Shown here: one piece after another, positions 26,201 through 38,663 of the stretch | How the letters are laid out: the number at the start of each line of letters is the position of its first letter | How positions within the stretch are numbered: the stretch's first letter is position 1 | NCBI GenBank assembly: GCA_037127475.1 | Contig: CM073762.1 | Span: 20,738,278 to 20,802,277 of the forward strand | Source: Arma custos | Taxonomy: Eukaryota; Arthropoda; Insecta; Hemiptera; Pentatomidae | DNA length: 64,000 nt | Direction of reading: 5' to 3' | The notes under the pieces: generated by a model | What the model saw: the letters and a program-made list of their open reading frames with translations, nothing else | Database searches by the model: none | Told to the model about the DNA's origin: nothing | Made by a program: the position numbers and the translations under genes

Positions 26201-29200
26201 TACGATAGATACACGAAATTGTTTTTTTAATTTTTTAACACGCTTTTATTAGCTTCTACTCTATCTACATACGTAACGGAATCTTCGAAATAGATATTCG
26301 TGCACTTTAAAACATCTAATTAAATTGAAACTTTGCTCACTTCTCAAGGACCGATAACAATGCAACAATTTAATAAATTTGTTTCATTATCCTTGCTGGC
26401 ATACATGACTTCTTCTTTCAAGCATTTGACTACTGGTAGGATTAACTGGAGAGTTTGGTATATTTTGGAACAAAAAAATTGATGGAGGCTGTGTGAGCCC
26501 CATAACATGATAACCCAAAGGATCCAACCACGGCTGTTTAATAATTAAATAATTTATTTGTCACAGCCAGATTTCAACCGAAGCCTTACGCAGAGCAACT
26601 CAGCGCTCTCTGTTAAGAACCTTGGTTTTTATTGTTTTGTATTTTAGTGTAACGTGGACGTTACGCATGTTAAGGATTAATTTTAATAAACTAGCACAAT
26701 GTTTTTATTAGTATGTTATATAGTACTATAAATAAAAGATAAATTAATTTAAAGAATTAAATTAAATCTAACGCTTAAACGCTATAAGTTATTTAGAAAA
26801 CTAGCTTTTTTACTATTGTGTAAATTGAGCCTTGTGAATATTAAACTTTCTTGTTTAGTTGTTTTTTTATATAGTAACTTAATTCATTTAACGTCACTTC
26901 ATGCTGCTATGGCTAATCAGACGATACTAAAGTAGGAGTCGTAAATGTTTTATAATTAGGCTCGGGACCGCCATTTAACGTCCCTACCCAGTTTAGTGTG
27001 ATAGCTTTTTTTCTTCAGTCTGCTCTGAGTCTGTCAAAGGATTCGGACCATATATTATCCCATCTTGCTTCCTACCCTACAGTAATCCTTCGTCATGGAG
27101 GATGTAAAATTTTATATTGTGGATATCCTTGAAGAGACGCAGCTGGTAGGCGAAATACTATGATTGAGATAGGACCCTGAGGGCTGGAAGAACGGTCAAG
27201 TAAAAGAAGCAAAAGTAGCTCGGAGAAGAGCGAAACTATTTGCCCTTGGCGGCGCGTCTGGACCAGCCTTCAGTTCTCAGCAGCTTCCTGCGCATTTACA
27301 AGTTCTCGCTATTTATGGGGTGTATCTCTCTGGTACTTACGATAATAGTATTTAATCCTTCTATTTTTACTTATTGTTATATAAGAAATCCTGAACATAA
27401 ACATAGAAGTAAAAAGCGAAGAAGTGACAACTCGTGGCATTTTGCCGATTGTTCTATACATTAATTTTTTTAGATTGTTTCCGGCCTGATGAATGTAAGT
27501 TATAAAGAACTCTGACTATTCATAATTTTTCCATTTTTTCCCTACATATCATTTATTATGATTATTATTTACGTAAAATAAAAAGTGGTTCGGATGGCAT
27601 ACAAAATGAATGAAAGAAATGAAATTTGTGCCCTGGAGGTGAAAGATATCGTGTCCACAATTAATGTAATATTTTGGTAAAATGTCGTAAATAGATACTA
27701 TAAATGAAGTCTTCCAATTCCTTACCAATGTTAATAACAATGTGAACAATTTTATTTAAGCTATTTCTATAAGTAATTTAGAAACAGATTTTATTAGTTC
27801 AAAGTTATAGAAAATTTACTCTCTTGAACAAATACAAAACTTATAAAAATGTAACATGGTGTCCTTTACCTCCTAAGTACAGAAATGAAACTATTTATTA
27901 AAATGCAATGGGTTAGCTGATTGATGAAGAACCGGGGTTCAAATCCAGCTGTGGTAGATAAATTATTTCATCTTGTTACGGGCGCCGGCAGGAAGGCGGA
28001 AGCGGGGGATTAGCGGCTTAACTCCGTCAGCGGGAGACGTTTAAATAGGATTAGGACGGTTCTAGATCGTCTTCTTTTGTCGGCAAAGGATTAAGAATAT
28101 TCCAGAATTATCTGGCCCCTTCGAGTTCTAGGATGTTCGGCTTTGCCTATAAAAAGACTTCCGTCACCTCGAGTCAGTCAGTCTTAGCCTGAGAGTAGAC
28201 CAGTGAAGATCTGTGATAAGTGTAATAAGTGAGTGTCAGTGTGATAAACTAGTCAGTGTTGAACCGGCCAGTGTAATAAGTGTATCAGTGAACTGTAACA
28301 GTCTCGCGAGTGTAATAAACTGTTTCTGTTTGTACTGTGTGTCAGTTTGTGATACTTGAAGAAACTTATGGTCGGTGGACTAGTGAACTGTAAGTGTTAA
28401 TTATTAGTTATAAATTGTAGTGTAATTTTATAATATTCATAGAAACTATTGTAACTAGTTAAGCTATTTAGAATTAGTAAAATCTTATATTATTGTAATA
28501 ATTAAATAGGAGTTAGGCCTAGATTATAATATTTAGAATATTGTCATTATAAATTTATATTAGTTTAATAATTTAATTGTTAATAGTTTACTTGTATCCT
28601 TTTTATCACTTGTGTTAATAAATATTAGTTTCTTTGACTAAGGAATTGTTTAATTCATTTTTAGTACCCAGTAGCCCGTAACAAATTGGTGTCAGAAGTG
28701 GGATAATTGTGTAATTGCTATTATTTTGCATTTGGTCTTGTATATTGTAATTATTGGGCTACTGTATGAAGAATGGCTTCTAAAAGTGTTAAGTTAATTG
28801 ATTTAAAAGTTGCGGATTTAAAACGTGAATTGGAGGAACGTGATCTTGATTGTTCCGGAACTAAAAGTGTACTGCAAGAGCGCTTGCGTCAATTTTTTGT
28901 AGATTTAGGGGAAAATCCAGATGACGTTCTGTTTGAAACTGATTTAAGCAGGTTGTCTGCAACTTTTAAAAATGAGTTAAGCAATGTAGAAAATAAGCTA
29001 GGTAGTGAGCTAAGCAATGTAGAAAATAAACTAGGTAATGTACAGAATGAATTAGGTACTGTTAAAAATGAGTTAAGCAATGTTAAAAATGAGCTAGGTA
29101 ATGAATTAGGTACTGTGAAAAGTGATTTATTGGATACATTAGAGTCTAAGTTAGGCATATTAGAGAATAAGTTAATGGAAAATGTTGAGAATAAGTTAGC

Positions 29201-32200
29201 TAATGTAGATAATAAGTTAGCCGATGTAAATAATGAAGTAGCTAATTTTGGTAATAAGTTAGCCGATGTAAATAATAAAGTGGCTAATGTAGAATCCAGG
29301 TTAGGGGAAGAACTGAACTCAATTAAAGACGAACTTAGGCTAAGAGTCGAGGCTCTCGAGGGACGTATGAGCAACCCACCGAAGAACGACACTGACCTTT
29401 CCTCCGAGGGCAGCCTTCATAAAACCAATATGCCCGCCAATTCAGGGACGCCACCAACTCACAACACCATTCCAGTGTTCGACGGAAAGACGCCGTGGGA
29501 GGACTACATGACTCTCTTCGAGACTGCGGCTTCGATCCACCGGTGGTCGAAAGAGACCCAAGCTTCAGCTTTGTGCCTGGCCTTGCGGGGAGACGCCTTG
29601 GGAGTACTGCAGGGGATGCCACTGTCGGAGCGGTCTAACTACGGGGAGCTGGTTAGAAGACTGGAGATGCGTTTCGGCCACCGCCACATGGACCAGCTAT
29701 ATCGCTCACAGCTGAGAAGCAGGATCCAGAAGACCAACGAGACTCTACAGGAATTTGAAGCAGACATTGCACGGCTGGTGAGGAATGCTTACCCATCGGT
29801 CACCGATGATGTCTACGAGAGCCTGGCTGTCGACAAATTCCTGGATGGACTTCGGGACCCTGAGACGCAACAAGCAGTGAAGCTCGCCCGGCCAAAGACT
29901 TTGGGAGACGCATTATCTCAGGCCATGGAGTTCGAGGCTGTCAGGCAGTCAGTACGGGGCCATGCACGTGTTCGAGCAGCAGAAGCGGAGCCTAATGTGA
30001 TCCCTAGCGTCGAAGACATAGTGACAAAGGTTTTGGAGGCCCTCAGGACCCTTAAGAAAGAGATACGCTGTTGGAGCTGCGGCCAAATTGGACACCCTAG
30101 AAGCAAGTGTCCATCCAAGAAGCAAGAAAAGCCACAGGAAAACTAAGTAGGGTTGATGGGAGGGGGCAACTGTCAACCCGTAACATCAAAGGCCCTGGGA
30201 AGACCATAAGAGTTGCGTCATTAGGGAGCAGAACGAACAGCTTCTACGTTGATGGGATGGTGAACGGGCAACTGCGAAGTCTGTTACTGGATACCGGCGC
30301 AACCATGACAATCTTGAACTCAAGGACAGTTCCCGCTGAGAAGATCTTGCCAACGACTTGGACATTACGGACTGCCACAGGAGAGCCAGCCAAGGTCTAC
30401 GGGGAGACAGTTGCCGACTTCATCATCGGGGATCAACATCTGAAGCACCGCGCTCTCGTGGCAGATATTGATGAAGATGTCATATTGGGCACGGACTTGA
30501 TGATTGCATATGGGATCAAGCTGGATATGGCGAGAGGTGTTATGACGCTGGGAGATGAAGAAGTCATCTTTCGGCAAGGGAAGGACATCTATGCACGAGT
30601 GCGCTTACTGGAAGACACCACTTTACCTGCACGGAGCCAAATCATAACGCATGGGACGATCGAAGGACCTCTACCTGAGGGTCAATGTGTGCTACTTGAA
30701 CCGGGAAGGCAAGAAGAACAGGAGATCGGACGCGGCGTAATGGTTGCAAGGTCCCTCATCAAGGTCGGACGTACCACTCCGATTCGGCTAATGAACCTGA
30801 ACAGCTTCCCAGTAACGCTGAACAAAGGAACACCGATAGGGGAATGTACAACCGCTACCTCAGTGGTTCGTCAGCTGCAACGTCATCCCACCGAGCTGCG
30901 AGGACTGCCGGAAGAATTAAAGGGATTTGTGGACGAATCATGTTGCGACCTTTCGCCTGAAGAGAGTGAGGATGTGAAGAAGATGATTACCCGATGGCAG
31001 GACGTTTTCGAGATCAGCCCAGGGCCACGGGGTAGAACGGATATCGTCCAGCATAGGATTGACACTGGGGATGCTAAGCCCATCCGACAGGTCCCGCGGA
31101 GGCTGCCGTTAGCCAAACGGGAGGACGCCGAGAAGATCATCAAGGAGATGGCGACTGATGGTGTCATTGAGCCTTCGAGTAGCCCCTGGATGTCTCCTGT
31201 TGTATTGGTGAAGAAGAAGGACGGCACAACGAGATTCTGCGTAGACTACCGCCTTCTGAACAACGTCACCAAGAAAGACAGTTATCCGCTCCCCAGGATT
31301 GATGATACGCTGGACACCCTGGAGGGGTGTGAACTTTTCTCTACCTTGGATCTCCGCAGTGGGTATTGGCAGGTTGGATTGAAACCTGAAGATAAAGAGA
31401 AGACAGCGTTCTCGATTGGTACTGGACTCTGGCAATTTACGGTAATGCCATTCGGGCTTTGCAATGCTCCTGCAACATTTGAGAGGCTGATGGAAAGCGT
31501 GTTAAGAGGTCTCTCTTGGGAAATTTGCCTGGTATACCTAGATGACATCATTGTGCTGGGAAAGTCCTTCGCTCACCATCTGAACAATCTGGAGAAGGTC
31601 TTCGAACGACTGCGTGCAGCGAACCTAAAATTGAACCCGAAGAAGTGTCATCTCTTCCGAAGGCAAGTCAACTATCTGGGGCATGTTGTGTCGGACAACG
31701 GAGTTGCCGTTGACCCAGAGAAGATTGCAGCGATCACCGACTGGCCAGTACCTCGAGATAAGCACCAAATAAGAAGTTTTCTCGGCCTCTGCACCTACTA
31801 CAGGAGGTACGTGAAAGGATTTGCTAACATTGCAAAACCTCTTACCAGGCTCACCGAGGAAAAACGGACTTTTCTTTGGGATCACGAATGTCAGGCATCC
31901 TTTGAAGAGTTGAAGAAAAAGTTGAGTAGTGCTCCTATTCTGAGCTATCCACGTCCCGAGGGCAAGTTCATACTTGACACAGACGCTAGCAACACCGCTA
32001 TTGGAAGCGTCCTCTCTCAGCTCCAAGATGGAGAAGAAAGGGTCATTGGATATTTCAGTAAAGCGCTCTCAGCTCCGGAACGCAACTACTGTGTCACAAG
32101 GAAGGAGCTTCTGGCAGTGGTGAAATCTATAGAGCATTTTCACAAATATCTATACGGCAGAAGATTCCTCCTGAGAACGGACCACGCGGCTCTAATGTGG

Positions 32201-35200
32201 CTGCTACGATTCAAGTCACCAGAAGGACAAGTGGCGAGGTGGATAGAGCGCCTTCAAGAATATGACTTTGAATCTGCTCATCGCGCTGGAACGAGTCACA
32301 GAAATGCGGATGCGCTCTCTAGGAGACCTTGTGACGAAAAATGCGGGCATTGTTCTCGACAAGAAGAGAAGCAGGCAGCAGTGTTGAGGACAACGGTGGT
32401 CATGGACAGTTGGCAGGATGCAGAGGTGTCAAAGGAGCAGGACAGGGACCCGGACTTGAAACAAATGAAGCAGTGGAAACTATCAGGGCAAGGAAGACCA
32501 ACCTGGCAGGATGTTGCTCCAATGTCGAAGAATGTAAAGACTTACTGGGCCCAATGGGACTCCATTCTAGTGGACAACGGGCTGCTGAAACGGGCATTGG
32601 AGAACACGGAAGGAGATCAGCGCAGACTTCAGCTCATCGTTCCAAAGAGTAAAGTGCCCGAAGTACTCAGGGAACTTCATGACGGAGTATCTGGCGGCCA
32701 CCTTGGAGTTCACCGTACATTGGAAAAGGTACGTGAACGCTTTTACTGGGCGAATCTCAAGGACGATGTGTTGGACTGGTGCAGGCGTTGTGCGATTTGT
32801 GCGGCTTCTAACGGACCCATAAGAAGAAAGAAGGCCCCAATGAGGAAGTACAACGTGGGAGCACCGTTTGAGAGAATAGCAATCGACATCGCTGGCCCCT
32901 TCCCTGTGACGGATGAAGGTAACCGGTATATTCTCGTGGCCATGGACTACTTTTCCAAGTGGGTGGAAGCGTACGCCCTTCCGAATCAGGAGGCAGTCAC
33001 GGTTGCGGACGTACTGGTGAAGCAGCTCGTCAGTAGGTTTGGAGTACCCATGGAACTTCACTCTGACCAGGGACGAAACTTCGAGTCTGCAGTCTTCTCC
33101 GGGATGTGCGAAGCACTGGGAATACGGAAGACCAGGACGACACCTCTTCACCCTCAATCCGATGGCATGGTGGAGCGCATGAACAGGACTATGGGTCGAT
33201 ATTTGTCCAAAGTGGTCTCCGACCATCAGCGAGACTGGGACCAGTATCTTCACCTGTTCCTGCTGGCCTACCGCAGTTCAGTCAGTGAGGCAACGGGGCA
33301 GACTCCCGCAAATGTGGTATTCGGCAGAGAACTTCGGTTGCCTTGTGATCTGAAATTCGGTTTCAAGCCTGATGAGGAAATTGCCGGAGAGGAGTACGTC
33401 TCGGATCTACGGAAGCGACTGGATAATATCCACGAGAAGGTTCGCACAAACATCCAGGGAGCCAGTGACAGAATGAAGGAGCGTTACGACATCAGGGCTG
33501 AGAAAGGTGGCTACCAACCTGGAGACTTGGTCTGGCTACATGATCCTCGAAGAAGGCGAGGCTACTCACCTAAACTTCAGAACTCCTGGGACGGCCCGTT
33601 TGAGATCGTCAAGAGGATCAATGACGTCATATATAGGATCAGGAAGCAGCCTAAAGGAAAACCCAAGGTAGTCCATTTCAATAGACTGGCGCCATACAAA
33701 GGAGACCATGGCCCGGCAGAAGACCAGCAGGTTAGGTACCTAAACAATGTGGAGACAAATAATGACCCAGTTGCAAATACTAAGGTACCAGGGTTTCGTG
33801 GAGTAACTCAGGTAATCTACAGGGATATCTTCTCGTTACCAGTGGAGTATTCTCTGGCCCATTGCGTTGCCGAAGATCTGAGAACTTCTCGAGGGATTGC
33901 AACGGTCTTCAGGAAGAAGTTCGGCGGAACTGAGGAGCTGGAACGCCAAGGACCAAGTGTCGGGAAGGCACTCCACCAGCCGCACGAAGGACGACACCTG
34001 TTTTACTTGGTTACCAAGCGTGCCTCTGATCAGAAGCCGACATATGACGCACTGCGGCGAAGCCTCGATGACCTTCGGAGTAAGCTTCTGAGACTGCGTG
34101 TCACTAAGCTCGCTATTCCGAAGTTGGGCTGTGGATACGACGGCTTGGAATGGAGGATTGTCAGGGACATGATCGAGCAGACATTCGCCAACTCTGGAGT
34201 TGCCATATTGGTGTGCACGTTCAACCCCTGGAAAGAAGGTGCGTCTCCATCAGTAGAAACTCATAAATGCCCGATTTCTCCGGACTTGCTCTGGGGCAGA
34301 GCACTTTTAAGGAGGGGGCAGTGTTACGGGCGCCGGCAGGAAGGCGGAAGCGGGGGATTAGCGGCTTAACTCCGTCAGCGGGAGACGTTTAAATAGGATT
34401 AGGACGGTTCTAGATCGTCTTCTTTTGTCGGCAAAGGATTAAGAATATTCCAGAATTATCTGGCCCCTTCGAGTTCTAGGATGTTCGGCTTTGCCTATAA
34501 AAAGACTTCCGTCACCTCGAGTCAGTCAGTCTTAGCCTGAGAGTAGACCAGTGAAGATCTGTGATAAGTGTAATAAGTGAGTGTCAGTGTGATAAACTAG
34601 TCAGTGTTGAACCGGCCAGTGTAATAAGTGTATCAGTGAACTGTAACAGTCTCGCGAGTGTAATAAACTGTTTCTGTTTGTACTGTGTGTCAGTTTGTGA
34701 TACTTGAAGAAACTTATGGTCGGTGGACTAGTGAACTGTAAGTGTTAATTATTAGTTATAAATTGTAGTGTAATTTTATAATATTCATAGAAACTATTGT
34801 AACTAGTTAAGCTATTTAGAATTAGTAAAATCTTATATTATTGTAATAATTAAATAGGAGTTAGGCCTAGATTATAATATTTAGAATATTGTCATTATAA
34901 ATTTATATTAGTTTAATAATTTAATTGTTAATAGTTTACTTGTATCCTTTTTATCACTTGTGTTAATAAATATTAGTTTCTTTGACTAAGGAATTGTTTA
35001 ATTCATTTTTAGTACCCAGTAGCCCGTAACAATCTGTTAGCGGCCACGGATGGAGTTCGTGGAATTTCCAAACCCTCCTTTGGGTTAACCCAGCCTCTAC
35101 AAAGAGGGTATTCTAAATTGGAGGAAAACCTGCATGATCTCGATCTTATCACCTCCATGCACAACCCTTGTTCTGGAAACAGTAGGCTGTACCATCTCTA

Positions 35201-38200
35201 CCCCAGATACAACATGGGTTACGGTTGCATAGGGCGGTTAAAATCCAACTTTTCGAAATATCAGTACATGTTTATTCACGGTATGAAAACACTCAGCAAA
35301 AATTATCAAAAGCCTTTTTGAGAACAGAAAACTTAAAAAAAAAATGGATTAGAAATTTTGGACATGTTCATTTAATAATATAATATGTAATAATAAAAAT
35401 ATTGTCTGTGTATAGAACTTTGGACCAATATGTCTCAAATCATTCTGCGTATATTGCTGTGGAAACATTTTTTTTTTTGTAAGTTTTTCGAATAACTTAC
35501 ATATCCTGGAGTGTTCCAGAAGCTCTTTTAAAAGATATTTAAATACTTTATTAACCTAAACGTAAGGAATAATCCTTAAAGATCTGGAGGTGGTAACAAT
35601 GGAACATACAGAATATTAATTTCATGTCTACCATAAAAGGTTTACGGAAATGTCAAAGGGAATCAAAGAATGGCGTCATGACGACTATAATGTATGCCTT
35701 GTTTGTGTACAAAAAATAATAAAAGAAAAAAATTCTCTAATCAGAACGTTTTTTACTTTGTTTTTGTTAGAAGTAAATGATTTTTACGTATTATTGTTTT
35801 TGGTGAACGTTCATTGCATTGTTCTTTTGGGCAGTTGATAACCAACCTTGGGCCGTGGTTTTGTTGACTTCCTGTGTTTTTCTTCCCGAAGGACGCTGAA
35901 ATATCTTCTCAATGTTTTCACTTTTTGTTTTTACTTTTCTCGCAATTACTGTTTTTATATGGAAATTCCAACTCGAACGTGGCTTTATATAACTCAAATG
36001 TCCTTCTAACAGGAAAATGTTAGTTGTATCCTCATCAACATTTATAATTATCACCTGACCTTCAGAAATAATTGTGATTATTGCTTATATAAAATTATTA
36101 ATATTTGTACCACAAGATGATAATAAATACATATCATCTTATATGTTTTATCATAATAGACACTTTTAAAGTAATATTTTTTTTCATTACGAGGTGTCAT
36201 CATTATTTTAATGAAGCTGTTTTTGCTCATAGATCGTTATTTTGTAGTTGTGGAAAAATATTTTCAAAAATTTTTTTACACTATTCTGTAAAAAAATACG
36301 CCTACAAGCGTGGTAATATTTTTAACCAGAGGAATAAAAATGGTAATAGAATGAAAAAATAACAGGAATGACATATCATGTCCTTACAAGTAAATCTGCT
36401 AATATGAACAAATGACATGGAAAAAAAAAACACTTGTCGGGAAACTACCCATTTGTAGCACTCCAATAAAGTTCTATAGTAGGTCTCAGGCCATCTTCTT
36501 TTCAGACGCCTCGGAGGGTTATCAGGAATAGTATGGGAAGCAAGTTGGGAGACTAGCGGATTCAAGTGTGTATGGAGCTTGTCATGGAAGGACAGGTATC
36601 TGGTTTAGGACAACAACATCAGCAACATATGGAATATCAAGATCATGATGGATGAGTTTGTTTGTGACATAATAAGGAGCATTGATGATTTTACGAAGGA
36701 TTTTGGATAGCAAGAATTGGATACGAGATGAATTGGATGGTTTAGTGGAGCCCCAAAGCTCAGCTCCGAATGTCCAAATAGGTCTGATAACTGTCATGTA
36801 AATGAGTCTTTTGTATTTAATTGGGCGCTTAGAGCGTTTGTCCAGTACATGTTGGAGTAGGCGAAAACGTCGAGCAGTTTCTTGTCTGTTCAGTCCTGTC
36901 TGAGGTTTCTCGTGAACTTAAATATGGTTAAACAGTAGGTACCTGGGCATATGTTTACACCTATCTACAAGCCTATATTTTTCACTTAACATATTACATA
37001 TTAATGCTAGCATAGAAGTATTACAACTTTTAAAGCTAATTTTCGACTTGGCTAGGCGCGCAAGATATACCTTACCGCACAGCAAATCCATCACTATATC
37101 AAATAATTTCACAGTAAACACGTTTATATTTTTCAATTATATAGGAATTAAAATTAAAAGACAATAATTTTAAAATAATTCATTGGCTTAACCGATTAAC
37201 TCGTTTATCCTGCGAGTTCTAGGTCGACAAACTCTTAATTAATTTTTATTGCTTATACGATAGCTGAAATATACTTTAAATTCATAATAAGAGCATTTAT
37301 AAATCAACTTAATTACTCATGGTAATTATTATTTGACCTCAATCAAAATAATTAAATAAGTATTTGAAGGCGTAGAAATTTAACTAAGGGTTTGGGGAAA
37401 TTTAACACCTCAAAGCCGTATCTTATTTCTGTTTTATTATTTAAGTAACTTATCCTATGTAAGTTCTTATATTTCACTAATCAGTGAGTCGTTTAAGTGA
37501 TAACTTATTATCTTATTGTATTACAATGTAGTATTATTTTTATTTATTTTTTTTATGAAGATCAACTTGCATTATTTTTATGAAGGACTTATATGAAATG
37601 AAAAGTAGCATAACACAACTCAATCTGACTAATTTATGTTAATAATGGTAGTATTATTGTATGAAGAAGAAATCAATGAAGTTGAGGATTTATATTTATG
37701 ATGAAGATTTATATTTAGTTATAATTAAGGGAATCTGAATATATCCGTTGATGTTAAAGAAAAAAAAGTTCAAAACATAGAACTTGTTTTTTTTCTTTAT
37801 TGAAAAGGGTTGGAAATAATATATGCAACTAAAACTTTTTTCTTTTCGTGTAAATTTATGTCTAAGTTATCAGATCCTTATTCAGAAATGTCTCAAACTA
37901 CAGCAGTGATTTTTTGAAATAGTGTTTTTCATTATAAACTATGAATAAAATTTACAAAAAACATTGTAATATAATGCATTAATGTATCAGATAAGTTATT
38001 GTAACTCGTATGTTTCTTAACAAATTGGAATATGTGTACATTTCACCTGTATCAGAAGTCACGTAATAGCTCCAAGAAAACATTTTCTTCTACTTTGCTA
38101 GCTGGAACATTGTAGGAAATAGCTTTTGTATTGATTGTTTAGTACAAGAAATTTATAAATTTAATATGATCTAAGTGGGATGAGTTAAGATGTTGAAAAA

Positions 38201-38604
38201 AAAAAGTTGTTCGAGCTATTTTCATTAAAAAATCCTTATTAATGTATTCTATTCAAAAATTATTAAATAATCCTATATAATATTTACATTTGGTAACGAA
38301 CTGATAGATTGCCTGAAGCAGCGCAAGATGAGCACTACGTTCCAAGTTAAGGCAGTTTATTTTCATTTATCCCCTGACGTTGCTGTTCTCGATTCCAGTT
38401 TACAAACGGCAGTGAAGATAATTGTGCAAGGTCTGCATTCCTCTACTTCCAGATATAGATTCTGTTTGGTTTATGGTAGGCCAGTCTTCTTTATATAGAG
38501 TTAGGGAGGTCTCGCTGAGTGGATAGGATGGATTTCTAATATAGCTAATGTAGTATTAGGCTTAAAAAAATAATAAATGATATCACAAAAACAATACTAA
38601 AAAA

Positions 38605-38663
<59 letters not shown>

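Larger units (their letters stand above)
27974..28683 (+). repeat. 5' LTR
   Basis: 710 bp, with perfect 9-bp ends TGTTACGGG / CCCGTAACA. Identical by eye to the 3' LTR at 34322-35031. U3 is G+C-rich at its start; U5 is AT-rich. Confidence 0.95.
27974..35031 (+). mobile_element. Complete Ty3/Gypsy-type LTR retrotransposon with C-terminal macrodomain in pol
   Basis: 7058-bp element: two 710-bp LTRs (TGTTACGGG...CCCGTAACA), a 4-bp ATCT target duplication, primer site, gag, pol in the -1 frame relative to gag, and polypurine tract. The pol order protease-RT-RNase H-integrase defines Ty3/Gypsy. There is no env-like ORF. LTRs read as identical and both ORFs are open, so the insertion is recent and may be active. 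It lies in the first intron of the host gene, same orientation, inside a SINE-1 copy. Unusual points are a SAP-like motif in gag and a TARG1-like macrodomain at the end of pol. Confidence 0.95.

Noticed and set aside
28889..29392. 167-codon minus-strand ORF within gag
   Set aside because: Antisense shadow of the coiled-coil repeats; its Ser/Leu/Phe-rich composition follows from the repeated gag codons.
32567..33253. 228-codon minus-strand ORF within pol
   Set aside because: Antisense to the integrase region, with no recognisable domain.
33803..34369. Macrodomain as a separate host gene or env remnant
   Set aside because: It is in the same uninterrupted frame as integrase, lies wholly inside the LTRs, and has no signal peptide or transmembrane segment typical of env.
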